Shown in pieces: positions 47,607 through 56,821 of a stretch of DNA of 64,000 nt. The translations under genes and the position numbers were made by a program. The notes below the pieces were generated by a model. The model was not told the DNA's origin and made no database searches. It saw nothing but the letters and a program-made list of their open reading frames with translations. The stretch is taken from contig NZ_JAFFPK010000042.1 of assembly GCF_017590215.1 (NCBI RefSeq), forward strand, positions 1-64,000, given 5' to 3'. Within the stretch, counting starts at the first letter, position 1; each line of letters opens with the position of its first letter. The stretch is from Clostridium sp. CCUG 7971. GTDB taxonomy: Bacteria > Bacillota > Clostridia > Peptostreptococcales > Peptostreptococcaceae.

Positions 47607-48167
47607 CTATCCGTTATACTTATTCATAGATAAATCTATATTTTCTCTTATAATGCAATCTACGGCATTACAGGCCTTTTCTAACCCTGTTGCTAAATCA
47701 ATAGCTTCTTCTTTTCTAAACCTTGATAATACAAAGTCAGCTAGGTCTTGTCCTGGCGTTGGTTTAGAAACACCAACTCTTACTCTTGGGAAATCTGTTG
47801 ACCCAAGGCATTTAGTGATTGATCTCATACCATTGTGAGTTCCACCACTACCCTTTTTTCTTATTCTTATTTTTCCAACGTCTAAATCGATATCATCATA
47901 TATTACTATTATATTGCTCAAATCTACTTTATAGTATTTGTATATATCTATTAAAGTTTCTCCGCTTAGATTCATATATGTTTGTGGCTTAACTAATAAA
48001 ACCTTTTCTGCTCCTACTCTTCCTTCTCCAATTAAAGCCTTATGTTTTATCTTCGTCACACTTATGCTATATTCCTTCGCCAACATATCTATAACATCAA
48101 AACCAACATTGTGTCTTGTCTTATCATACTGTTTTCCTGGATTTCCTAACCCTACTATTACGTACAT
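47607..48167 (-). CDS. pth: Peptidyl-tRNA hydrolase
   Basis: Recycles peptidyl-tRNA that has dropped off ribosomes. It has 186 residues. [18 protein letters not shown] contains the catalytic His near residue 20. [25 protein letters not shown] contains the active-site Asp. It precedes mfd by 16 nt, the spoVC-mfd order of Bacillus. The start follows AGGAGGAG. Confidence 0.97.
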   Translation of the reverse strand: MYVIVGLGNPGKQYDKTRHNVGFDVIDMLAKEYSISVTKIKHKALIGEGRVGAEKVLLVKPQTYMNLSGETLIDIYKYYKVDLSNIIVIYDDIDLDVGKIRIRKKGSGGTHNGMRSITKCLGSTDFPRVRVGVSKPTPGQDLADFVLSRFRKEEAIDLATGLEKACNAVDCIIRENIDLSMNKYNG

Positions 48168-48223
48168 TTCGTCTCCTCCTTTAATTGTTGATTATGTGAA
48201 ATTTTACTTCGCCCATACATGGT

Positions 48224-48859
48224 TCAAAATAATCGATCGATATTATAAAAATAAAAATTTAATAAATCGTATTTTGTTAACATTATCATAATCGTTGCTA
48301 ATGATATAAATGGTGCAAATGGTATTTTTCTTATTTTACCTTTTTTTATTAAAATTAAATACATGCAATATATAGAAGCTAAAATAAAAGATAAAATAAT
48401 CAAATAAAAACTATAATTGTATCCCAACGAAAAACAACATAAGCCAAATAAGCCTATGTCTCCTTCTCCTAATCCTTTGGTTGTTTTTGCTAATACAAAT
48501 GGTATCGTTAGCCCTATTAATAATGCTACTATATAGTTTATCAATTCTTCTTTAGAATTTATTGTTATTAGGAAAATTGCACCTTGAACAATTATACCAC
48601 TAACTAATGTTATATCATATATGTATGTTGTTTTATAGTCTATTATTGAGATAATTATTATAAATGGTAATAATAATATGTATTTAATAAAATCTGATGT
48701 TGATTGATATTTATAATAAATTAATACTGTAGTTAATACTATACTTACGTATATAAATGATGTTATATACTTAGTTTTTATTATTTCTTTGCATATTTTA
48801 TATAAGCATTTGTCTGCTAAATACGCTAAAATTATAGAAATTCCTATTATATAAATCAT
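48224..48859 (-). CDS. pilD2: Prepilin peptidase, second copy without methylase domain
   Basis: A24-family aspartic peptidase of 211 residues with about six or seven membrane helices. The two catalytic Asp lie in IIDYKTTYIYD and GEGDIGLFG. The N-terminal Cys4 methylase region present in the neighbouring copy is missing. It is the last gene of the pilus cluster. The second peptidase of the C. difficile primary pilus locus occupies the same place. The start region lacks an obvious ribosome binding site, so the exact start is uncertain. Confidence 0.85.
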   Translation of the reverse strand: MIYIIGISIILAYLADKCLYKICKEIIKTKYITSFIYVSIVLTTVLIYYKYQSTSDFIKYILLLPFIIIISIIDYKTTYIYDITLVSGIIVQGAIFLITINSKEELINYIVALLIGLTIPFVLAKTTKGLGEGDIGLFGLCCFSLGYNYSFYLIILSFILASIYCMYLILIKKGKIRKIPFAPFISLATIMIMLTKYDLLNFYFYNIDRLF

Positions 48860-48874
48860 AATTTTATATAATAG

Positions 48875-48900
48875 TAGGGTTAATATTAGTATTAACCTTA
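48875..48900 (-). other. Hairpin between the two prepilin peptidase genes
   Basis: Minus-strand arms AAGGTTAATA and TATTAACCCT with a 4-6 nt loop, 15 nt upstream of the pilD2 start. There is no clear U-tract. It may limit or process readthrough into pilD2. Confidence 0.45.
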
Positions 48901-48936
48901 TTTCACATCTTTAATTCAATATATTATTTATTATAT

Positions 48937-48970
48937 AAAAAAGATAATCGTTAGTTCTATTATCCTTTTT
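48937..48970 (-). terminator. Probable terminator after pilD1
   Basis: Minus-strand stem AAAAAGGATAAT/ATTATCTTTTTT with a 10-nt loop and T-tract. It lies just beyond the pilD1 stop, so pilD2 is probably expressed at a lower level. Confidence 0.6.
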
Positions 48971-48972
48971 CA

Positions 48973-49752
48973 TTAAGCCAATATATCTAAATACCAGTTT
49001 ATTATATTAGTTCCACATAGAACTGTTATTAATGCACCTACAGATATAAATGGTCCATAAGGTATCATTGAGTTGTAATCTAGTTTCTTTATTTTACTAT
49101 ATATTACTACTCCTATACCATAAATCGCACCTACATATATACTTAGAAGTATTGTTAAAAGTCCCCCCTTTATTCCAAGGAATAAACCAGTCATAAAAAA
49201 GAGTTTTATATCTCCTCCGCCCATTACTTCTTTTTTAACTATAAATTCTATTAAATTTATAAGTATTAGCATTCCCCCGCCACATATTAGTGCTCCTAAT
49301 ATACTGTCTTTTAGTGCTATTCCTTGACCTGTTAAATTAAATAATACTGCAAATATTAATCCAAATATTATTAGACTATCTGGTATTATAAAGTGGTCTA
49401 TATCTATAAAAGTTACTATTATAAGTAGTGATATTAATACTAAATAATATAGAGTTATATAGTTTAGTCCATATACATTATATATTAATACAAATAATAT
49501 ACCTGTTAATAGCTCTATTAGTGGATATCTTGGAGATATCTTTTGACCACAGTATCTACATTTCCCATTTAAGAATACCCAGCTTAGTATTGGTACTAGA
49601 TCTAATACTTTTAGTCTATTATTACAATAATAACAGTGCGATGGCGGATTTGATATTGATTGATTATTTGGTATTCTAAATATACATACATTGAAGAAAC
49701 TTCCAAATATCACTCCAACTATAAATACATATATTTGTATTATATATTCCAT
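48973..49752 (-). CDS. pilD1: Prepilin peptidase and N-methyltransferase PilD
   Basis: Cleaves class III prepilin leaders and methylates the new N-terminus. It has 259 residues with seven to eight membrane helices. The cytoplasmic methylase loop has two CxxC pairs (CYYCNN near 41, CRYCGQ near 67). The aspartyl protease residues lie in TFIDIDHFIIPD and GGGDIKLF. It is part of the pilus operon, downstream of the minor pilins. Confidence 0.94.
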   Translation of the reverse strand: MEYIIQIYVFIVGVIFGSFFNVCIFRIPNNQSISNPPSHCYYCNNRLKVLDLVPILSWVFLNGKCRYCGQKISPRYPLIELLTGILFVLIYNVYGLNYITLYYLVLISLLIIVTFIDIDHFIIPDSLIIFGLIFAVLFNLTGQGIALKDSILGALICGGGMLILINLIEFIVKKEVMGGGDIKLFFMTGLFLGIKGGLLTILLSIYVGAIYGIGVVIYSKIKKLDYNSMIPYGPFISVGALITVLCGTNIINWYLDILA

Positions 49753-49774
49753 TTTAAATTATCCACCTATCCCT

Positions 49775-51019
49775 TTATTTTTTATCCCAACTAATTACTT
49801 CATATTTAATATTATAGTTTTTGTCAGACATTATTTTATCTACTACAACATTTATCTTTGATTCTATTTTGTATTTTCCTGATATACTTTCGATTTTAAT
49901 TGGAATTTTTATATAAGCACCTTCCTTAAGTATTTCATATTTAGTGCTTGTTTCTTCTTTTATAAATGACCTATCATATTCTCTATCATCATATATTGAT
50001 ATTTTACTTTTAAAATCTCTTCCTTCTTTTCCTGTACATCCTAATTCATCATCAACATATAAGTATAATTTATTATCCGGAGCTAAGTTGGGATCTAATT
50101 TTGATAGCTCATTTTGTATATATTCTTTTAAAAGTTCTAATTCTAAACTTATAGTACTTATCCTATTTAAAAAAATGTTAAATAAATCTTCTGTTAAGTA
50201 GTTTCCATATATCTTTTTCATATCTGCTTGATTTAATATATTAAAATCTTTTATATCTTTTATTTTTTTTATATTCTCTATGCTTTTATTTAGTTCATTT
50301 ATGTAAATTCTTAAGTTTTGTATGCTATGAGGGTTACCTATAAAATTTTGTATGTTATTATTTATATCTAGTAATTTATTCTTTATATCCCTAATATAGT
50401 TATGAGCTTCTTTATCTGTCGATGATATTTTAAAATTATTATTCATATCCCTTACGCATAAATCCATATTTCTTATGCATTTACCTATTATATATTTAAT
50501 ATTTATTACAGGGTTTTGATTACCAAACATAATGCTTGATAAGTATTCTTTCGCAATCAATATTTCTTCTCTAACTAATCTTTTTTCATGATTGTTAGAT
50601 CCTAGATTTGGTGAATTCAATAGCGTTTCAATCAACTTTTTAATTTCTACTAAATCAGGATTTTTAGATTCTATTTTTTGCAATATATTATTGATACCAT
50701 CTTCAATATTACCACTATTATTATTTATATATTTAGCTTGTAGTAAATATTGCTTAACTATTTCTAAGGGCAACCTATCCATCTTATTTTCAGTAACACT
50801 TCCATCTAATCTTATTGTTTTTAAATATTCTGAAAGTCCAATTTCTACCCCAGATTCAGCCAAATATTTTTCTCCTATATAAGCCTCTGTGCTTTTATTT
50901 AGCTTTATTTGATTATATATTTGGCTGTAAATCATACCTATAAATATAGTAATCAATACTAGTGCAAATATAGCTAATGTTAGTGTAGAACCTTTATTAT
51001 TCTTTAATTTCTTGCACAT
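49775..51019 (-). CDS. PilX/PilK-like minor pilin-type protein
   Basis: 414 residues. A short basic leader (CKKLKNNKG) precedes a hydrophobic helix (about 11-32, STLTLAIFALVLITIF), then a conserved AYIGEKYLAESGVEIGLSEYL segment typical of PilX/GspK-type proteins. A large, mostly helical, soluble domain follows. Such proteins sit at the pilus tip and start assembly. It is placed between pilD1 and the pilW-like gene. Confidence 0.7.
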   Translation of the reverse strand: MCKKLKNNKGSTLTLAIFALVLITIFIGMIYSQIYNQIKLNKSTEAYIGEKYLAESGVEIGLSEYLKTIRLDGSVTENKMDRLPLEIVKQYLLQAKYINNNSGNIEDGINNILQKIESKNPDLVEIKKLIETLLNSPNLGSNNHEKRLVREEILIAKEYLSSIMFGNQNPVINIKYIIGKCIRNMDLCVRDMNNNFKISSTDKEAHNYIRDIKNKLLDINNNIQNFIGNPHSIQNLRIYINELNKSIENIKKIKDIKDFNILNQADMKKIYGNYLTEDLFNIFLNRISTISLELELLKEYIQNELSKLDPNLAPDNKLYLYVDDELGCTGKEGRDFKSKISIYDDREYDRSFIKEETSTKYEILKEGAYIKIPIKIESISGKYKIESKINVVVDKIMSDKNYNIKYEVISWDKK

Positions 51020-51065
51020 TTACTATCCCTTTCTATTAGAAATATATATTTTAAACTTTATTTTA

Positions 51066-51577
51066 CTATTTAAATATCATTTTAGTCGTCCCATGTATAT
51101 CCATATTAAAAGATATGTTTTTTATTTCCCTTCCTTCTTTTATCTTAATAATACAACCATCATTATTATCTTTTGAATTAATTACATCTTTAATGTCTAT
51201 ATCACCATATCCTTTTATAGATACATTAGGAGATTTAATTATAAAGTCACCATTTGATGAAACTTTAATTTCAGAAGTTTTTATATATTTTTCTTTGAAC
51301 TTACTTTTAAAAATCTCTGGATTTAGTGTCCACCTTTGATTACTAAGGATATCTATTATTTCAATTTCTTCATTTTCAAAATCTATAATAATTTTTACAG
51401 GTTTATACTCTTTATCTGAAAATTTATCTATCTTAAAAATTTCATTTCCTACTGAAATATTAGCTTCATAGATATCATCATCTGTTTCAATTATTATATC
51501 TGTATTAGCTATATCTTCTATAACAATTGGGGTGCTAATTTTAGGTGATACATCAAATCTATATATATCATTTTTTC
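51066..51577 (-). CDS. PilW-like minor pilin, C-terminal part (frameshifted)
   Basis: This frame has no start of its own. It continues the minor pilin after an apparent one-base loss in the A6 run at 51571-51576, and ends at TAG (51066-51068). The reading NDIYRFDVSPKISTPIVIED through GGREI-like charged beta-rich sequence to NISFNMDIHGTTKMIFK is uninterrupted for about 170 codons. It is the soluble domain of the gene beginning near 52018. Confidence 0.65.
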
Positions 51578-52018
51578 TATATAAATACCTACTTTATATA
51601 AATTATTTTCTTTGTCCAAATCTATTGAAAAAGGTCTTTCTTTATTTAAAATAGGTTGTTTATTTATTATTTCAAATTTAACTCCATCTTTCTGCCTCTC
51701 TACTGTATAATTTAATCCATCTTTGTATGTCACATATTTAATTACAGTATCATCATACATTTTTATATCATAGCTATAACTAGATTTTCCATTATCAGTA
51801 ATCTTTACTTCTTTACTTTTCTCTAAATCCTTACTTAAGTATTTATTAAGTAAATTAGCAGACTGTTGAAATCCGGTAATAATACTTTGACTTTTAGTAG
51901 TTTTAGTAATTCCATTTATAATGTTATATCCAATAAGTATAACTGAAATCATTATAGAAATAGCTATAATAACTTCAATAATAGTGATGCCCTTTATATT
52001 TTTTAACTTTTCTTTAAT
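51518..52018 (-). CDS. PilW-like minor pilin, N-terminal part (frameshifted)
   Basis: The frame carries a class III prepilin signature (LKNIKG|ITIIEVIIAIS) with Glu at +5, then a helix, then a soluble domain that shifts frame at 51571-51576 and stops. No ATG, GTG or TTG precedes the signature in frame. The best candidate is ATT at 52018, behind a run of seven G. A second lost base that would allow another start is also possible. It lies 43 nt downstream of pilT. Confidence 0.65.
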   Translation of the reverse strand: MKEKLKNIKGITIIEVIIAISIMISVILIGYNIINGITKTTKSQSIITGFQQSANLLNKYLSKDLEKSKEVKITDNGKSSYSYDIKMYDDTVIKYVTYKDGLNYTVERQKDGVKFEIINKQPILNKERPFSIDLDKENNLYKVGIYIEKMIYIDLMYHLKLAPQLL

Positions 52019-52061
52019 ACCAGCCCCCCCTAACTAGACATATAAATTTTTTATATAAATA

Positions 52062-53126
52062 CTAATAGTTATTTCCACCAATTATCCTTGATGTATATTC
52101 ATAATCAGTACATCTACTAAGTACACTTTCTCTCGATATTTTTCCTTGTCTATATAAACTAGCAAGTTCCTGATCCATAGACTGCATACCTAATTTAGAT
52201 CCTGTTTGTATTATATTTTGTATTTGATATGTTTTATTTTCTCTTATTAAATTTCTTATAGCTGATGTTGCTATCATAACTTCAAGAGCTGCCACTCGAT
52301 TTCTTCCATCTATCGTCGGTATCAATTGTTGAGATACTACACCCTCACAAACAGTAGATAACTGTGTTCTTATTTGTTGCTGCTGTTCAGCTGGGAACAT
52401 ATCTACTATTCTATCTATAGTTTTCGCTGACCCTATTGTATGTAAAGTAGAAAAAACTAAATGTCCTGTTTCTGCTGCTGTTAGTGCTATCGAAACAGTT
52501 TCAGGATCTCTCATCTCACCTACCAAAATAACATCTGGGTCTTGTCTAAGTGCTGCCCTAAGCGCTGAACTAAAACTTTCAGTATCACTTCCAACTTCTC
52601 TTTGATTAACTATGCTTTTTTTATGATTATGTACATACTCTATAGGATCTTCTAATGTTATTATATGTCTTTCTTTATTCGTATTTATTATATCTATTAA
52701 ACTTGCTAAAGTTGTACTCTTTCCACTTCCTGTAGGTCCTGTTACTAAAACTAGTCCTTTGTGTTTTTCTGAAAATGTAGATATAACATCTGGTAATCCT
52801 AAATTTTTAAATGTTGGTATCGTTGCTGTTATTGTTCTTATTGCTATTGCGTAATAACCTCTTTGTTTATATGCATTAACCCTAAATCTATCTCCGTTAT
52901 CAATAGACACAGAAAAATCAACCTCTCCATGTTCTTGCAATCTCTTAAACTTCCTAGATCCAGTTATTTCCCTGGACATATCTTCCGTATCTTGAGGAGT
53001 CAAACTATCTTCCCTAAGATTTACAAACTTTCCTTTTACCCTAGCCCTTGGTGGGCAATCGACAGTTATATGTACATCTGATGCACCAAGCTCTATCGCT
53101 ATCTCTAGCAAGCTAAATATATTCAT
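52062..53126 (-). CDS. pilT: Pilus retraction ATPase PilT
   Basis: Hexameric motor that depolymerises pili for twitching. It has 354 residues. The N-terminal domain SDVHITV is near residue 16. The Walker A motif is GPTGSGKSTTLASL, the Asp box is ITLEDPIEYVH, and the Walker B is DPDVILVGEMRD. A His box (GHLVFSTLHTIGSAKTIDR) follows. AIRNLIRE marks the C-terminal retraction motif. It lies inside the pilus operon, as in C. difficile. Confidence 0.96.
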   Translation of the reverse strand: MNIFSLLEIAIELGASDVHITVDCPPRARVKGKFVNLREDSLTPQDTEDMSREITGSRKFKRLQEHGEVDFSVSIDNGDRFRVNAYKQRGYYAIAIRTITATIPTFKNLGLPDVISTFSEKHKGLVLVTGPTGSGKSTTLASLIDIINTNKERHIITLEDPIEYVHNHKKSIVNQREVGSDTESFSSALRAALRQDPDVILVGEMRDPETVSIALTAAETGHLVFSTLHTIGSAKTIDRIVDMFPAEQQQQIRTQLSTVCEGVVSQQLIPTIDGRNRVAALEVMIATSAIRNLIRENKTYQIQNIIQTGSKLGMQSMDQELASLYRQGKISRESVLSRCTDYEYTSRIIGGNNY

Positions 53127-53144
53127 ATTCTTTCTCCTTAGTAA

Positions 53145-54191
53145 CTAATTATTTTTACTTTTCCCAAATGAAACCCTAAAATATTCTCCTCCATAATTAT
53201 TCAATTGTTTTATTACATCAAATTCTATATTAACTTCTTCAGACTCTCCAATATAAAATTCAAAATATCTTTCTTCTTTATTTAATTCATGCTTTACTAA
53301 TTCCCCATTTATCTTTATATCTCTAATTAAGCTATTTCTAGATTCATCTCCTATTCGTGACTCTATTTTAATATATGATGGCTTATAATATTCTCTAAAT
53401 AATGTATCATTGTTATTATCAAAAAAATATTCTTTATCATTGACAACACTATTTAAATATATCTTATTATTATTGACTCCTGGTTTAAAAGATATTTTAA
53501 ATGTAGTTTTTTCACTAAGATTTACACTTGATTCATTATTTTTTGTATTTAAAATTCTATTATTAGTAGTATTTATATCATTTCCTACATGAAGTGAACT
53601 ACTACTTCCATTAAAATATATGTACGATATTCCATTTATAAAATCTGGATCTGGCTTATTTTCTGTTGGAGGATTTGGTTTTTGTTCTGTATCTATATCA
53701 TTGTTATTCTTACTCAATATAGATGTAGATAACTCAACCTTTCTTTTAGTAAAATGCTTATCTTCTGATTCGACAAGTACATAGATATGAAATAAATACA
53801 TTTTATCTACAATATTTTCTTTATATAAGTTTAATTTTATATCGTATTTTCTTGGTTTCATTTCATCATCATTATAATTTTTCTTATAGTTTTTAGTTTT
53901 TTCATTTATATCACTTATATCTATTTTATCGCTTATCTCATTTATTTGATTTATTTCAACCTTATCTTCGCCTACATTTAAATATGTTTTATCCCCTAAA
54001 GTTTTTATTTGATTTCTTAAATTCTCTAGCTCATTTTGAGCTAAATTTAATGCTTTTATATCTCTATCATTTTTTGTATTAACTCTTATTGAGCTATTAT
54101 ATATTTTAAAAAATGCAAACATTATAAATATGATTATTGCTAAAGATATCAAAACTTCTAATAAAGTAAATCCTTTATTTTTTCTATCCAA
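53145..54191 (-). CDS. Minor pilin with large C-terminal domain (PilV position)
   Basis: 348 residues. Prepilin leader MDRKNKG|FTLLEVLISLAII, with Glu at +5, then a helix and a long extracellular domain. The domain has a Pro-rich linker (about 172-185, QKPNPPTENKPDPD) and a beta-rich tail. It starts with TTG behind AAGGATG. It fits the pilV position of the C. difficile cluster. The C-terminal module is not one I recognise and could be an adhesin tip. Confidence 0.72.
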   Translation of the reverse strand: MDRKNKGFTLLEVLISLAIIIFIMFAFFKIYNSSIRVNTKNDRDIKALNLAQNELENLRNQIKTLGDKTYLNVGEDKVEINQINEISDKIDISDINEKTKNYKKNYNDDEMKPRKYDIKLNLYKENIVDKMYLFHIYVLVESEDKHFTKRKVELSTSILSKNNNDIDTEQKPNPPTENKPDPDFINGISYIYFNGSSSSLHVGNDINTTNNRILNTKNNESSVNLSEKTTFKISFKPGVNNNKIYLNSVVNDKEYFFDNNNDTLFREYYKPSYIKIESRIGDESRNSLIRDIKINGELVKHELNKEERYFEFYIGESEEVNIEFDVIKQLNNYGGEYFRVSFGKSKNN

Positions 54192-54249
54192 TATAATTCA
54201 CATCCTTGCATAACTAATTCATTACATTTATTAATGTACTCTTATAAAC

Positions 54250-54289
54250 AAATTGCATCTTAATAGACTTAGACTATAAGATGCAATTT
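54250..54289 (-). terminator. Hairpin between pilO and the minor pilin gene
   Basis: A perfect 13-bp stem AAATTGCATCTTA/TAAGATGCAATTT with a 14-nt loop. The T-tract is weak. It is probably a partial terminator or processing site within the operon, dividing machinery genes from minor pilins and pilT. Confidence 0.55.
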
Positions 54290-54313
54290 ATAATTTTTTA
54301 GTTTAAATTCTGT

Positions 54314-55216
54314 CTAATTCGATGTATCTTGGAATGGATTATACTTACCAGGTTTCCAAGTTGATGGATTATCAGTCTCTAGCTTAATTATATCTTTATC
54401 TGAACTATATACTATAAAGTTAATATTTGCTGATATATCTCCACTCGCTTTTGATGTAACTTTCACATCTATAGTGTTTGCTACATCCCCTACACAATCC
54501 GGATCTGGTTTTCTCCCTCCACTTTGAGTTGGTGTTCCATATAGAACATTTCCTTCTATCATATTGCTGCACTTTTTATCCAAATGATAATTAGTATCCT
54601 CTCTAGTCCAATATACTCTTTTAGTAGTATCTTTTTTTACCTCAGTCATTTTAGCAGTCATATTATAATCCATTACTTGAGTTATATTTTTTTGTTCTTC
54701 TAAGTAATAAATTAATTCTCTTATTCTTCTATAATCTCCCTCTACATTTAACGACATTGGTATTGCATAGAAATTCGTATAATCTACACTATCTGATATT
54801 TGGTAGTTATTTAACTTTATATCTAAACTTTTCATAACTTTATCAAGACCTATTAAGAATAAGCCATCTTCCATATCATGGCTTAGTTGCTTGCTTTTTA
54901 CTCTAACTTCTCTTGTTAAGTTATCTAATTTTTCTTGTTTTACTGGAAGTTCTTCTAATTCTTTTTTATAATTATTCAGCTCATTTAATGAACTATCAAG
55001 ATTATTTTTAGACTCCATAAATTTATTAAATTTCGGATATACAATAAAATAACCATATAAACCTAAAATTAAAACTACTCCTAAAGTAATAAATAGTCCT
55101 TTAGCACTAATTTCTCTTTTTAGAATGTCTTTTTTAAATAAGTCTTTTATATCTGCTTGCCATATACTCTTTTTCTCTTCAATATCTTTATTAATTTCTT
55201 TTGTTTCTCTACTCAT
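54314..55216 (-). CDS. pilO: PilO-like alignment protein with Cys-containing insert
   Basis: 300 residues. A cytoplasmic N-terminus, one membrane helix (about 44-62) and a coiled coil (about 70-115) are followed by a PilO-like ferredoxin fold. That fold is interrupted by a Cys/Trp segment at about 200-245 (VYWTREDTNYHLDKKC ... PDPDC). PilO with PilN forms the inner platform linking PilM to the pilus. It overlaps the pilMN end by 8 nt, implying coupled translation. Confidence 0.8.
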   Translation of the reverse strand: MSRETKEINKDIEEKKSIWQADIKDLFKKDILKREISAKGLFITLGVVLILGLYGYFIVYPKFNKFMESKNNLDSSLNELNNYKKELEELPVKQEKLDNLTREVRVKSKQLSHDMEDGLFLIGLDKVMKSLDIKLNNYQISDSVDYTNFYAIPMSLNVEGDYRRIRELIYYLEEQKNITQVMDYNMTAKMTEVKKDTTKRVYWTREDTNYHLDKKCSNMIEGNVLYGTPTQSGGRKPDPDCVGDVANTIDVKVTSKASGDISANINFIVYSSDKDIIKLETDNPSTWKPGKYNPFQDTSN

Positions 55217-56807
55217 TAGTTATCAATCCCTCCTTTAATTTAGCTGTTATACTAAAACTATAGGAAGTTTTTTTACTATTTTCATCACCTGATATTTTTT
55301 CAGTCACTCCCGAAAACTTAACTTCTTCAAAATACGGTAATAACTTAAGATTATATACAAATTTAGCAATATCAGTTGGAGTAGCTCCCGTTCCACTCAT
55401 ACTTATACTATTTGGTACTTTATCATATAAAGGTATCTCTTTTTCTGCTTTAGTAGCTTTAGTTTTATTTTCATCATCTGAATTACTATTGATATTTTCA
55501 TTACTTGTACTATCTTCCTGTTTAATATCTTGCGGTATATAATATAAGTTTAAATTTTCTAACCAAACTTTATAAGGAATATTCTTGTCTATTGCTGTAA
55601 GCATTTCACCCCATCTAAGTTCTCTATTTGTAAGCATATCATATATTTCTATTTCCTCTTGCTTAAGCTTGATCTTATTTTCTATATCATCAATCTGCTT
55701 ATATTCTTCTTTAATATCAACTATTTGAGTATTAACTTCTTCTAACTTATTATCATTTAATTTTTTCATCATAATTAATGATATTATCGGTATGTAAAGT
55801 ACTATTAATCCTAATGGAATTATCTTTAAAATTTTCGATATCTGTTTTTTTCTTTCTTGTTGCCTTTTAACTTCTATAGGTAATAGATTCATTCTATTGT
55901 ATTGAGATTTTTCAGACTCTCTTAGCATACATCCTATAATGTCAACTATCATATTAAGCTCATTATATTGAATATCACCTTTTATATCTGTATATATATC
56001 ATATAAATTTTCTATTCCTGGTATTATTTCACTACTAAACAATCTAGAGAAATTTTTTTTAATTCCTTCATTATGAGCATATTTTCCAACTATTAAAATG
56101 GTATCTACTATCTTACCAAAGTTTCTTGATGAATAATAATTCATAAGTCCATTAGCTTCGTCGACTAGTCTGATATAATCATAATCTTGTGCATTGTTAC
56201 CTAACTTAACCGGAACGTTATCGTGAATATAAAGAGAATCTTCTTTATATATTTCTATAGCACTACTATAATCTCCAGTGTCGACAATCATAATATCGCT
56301 ATATTCAACTTCTTTTAATACCCTCGAATATGATGCTGGTAATATATCTATACATTCTAGCTTTAAATTATTTTCAGTAAAAATATCTATTATAGATTCA
56401 GCTTCTTTAGTGTATAAACCAGCTAATATTAAATCTAAATATTCTTCACCTTGGTCACTAAATTCTCTTAATACTTCATACGAAAAGTTATATTCCTCTC
56501 TTTCAAGAGAAATCATTTCATCTATTTCCATAGACATAATAGCATCTAAATCTTTTGAGTCTATTTTCGCTATTTTATTAGATTTAACAATTACATCATT
56601 TGTATTTAAACATAATATAGCACTCTTTGCCTTTGATTTATTTATTTTAAGAGCGTACTTTAATAAATTATATTTATCTGTGAAATTTGCTTCTACGTCA
56701 TCTGATGATAAAAAATATACATCATCTATGATGAATTTGTCTTTCTTATAATATCCATCAACTACAGAAATAAAATCTCCATAGTAGGATATATAAAGTC
56801 TACTCAT
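55209..56807 (-). CDS. pilMN: PilM-PilN fusion protein
   Basis: 532 residues. The N-terminal part (about 1-300) is PilM-like, an actin-fold protein that contacts the assembly ATPase. It continues into RMNLLPIEVKRQQ, the PilN start, followed by a membrane helix (about 322-343), a coiled coil and a PilN ferredoxin-like domain. Fusion of these usually separate genes was also described for the C. difficile primary cluster. It lies between pilC and pilO. Confidence 0.87.
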   Translation of the reverse strand: MSRLYISYYGDFISVVDGYYKKDKFIIDDVYFLSSDDVEANFTDKYNLLKYALKINKSKAKSAILCLNTNDVIVKSNKIAKIDSKDLDAIMSMEIDEMISLEREEYNFSYEVLREFSDQGEEYLDLILAGLYTKEAESIIDIFTENNLKLECIDILPASYSRVLKEVEYSDIMIVDTGDYSSAIEIYKEDSLYIHDNVPVKLGNNAQDYDYIRLVDEANGLMNYYSSRNFGKIVDTILIVGKYAHNEGIKKNFSRLFSSEIIPGIENLYDIYTDIKGDIQYNELNMIVDIIGCMLRESEKSQYNRMNLLPIEVKRQQERKKQISKILKIIPLGLIVLYIPIISLIMMKKLNDNKLEEVNTQIVDIKEEYKQIDDIENKIKLKQEEIEIYDMLTNRELRWGEMLTAIDKNIPYKVWLENLNLYYIPQDIKQEDSTSNENINSNSDDENKTKATKAEKEIPLYDKVPNSISMSGTGATPTDIAKFVYNLKLLPYFEEVKFSGVTEKISGDENSKKTSYSFSITAKLKEGLITNE

Positions 56808-56821
56808 TTGTATATTTCCTC

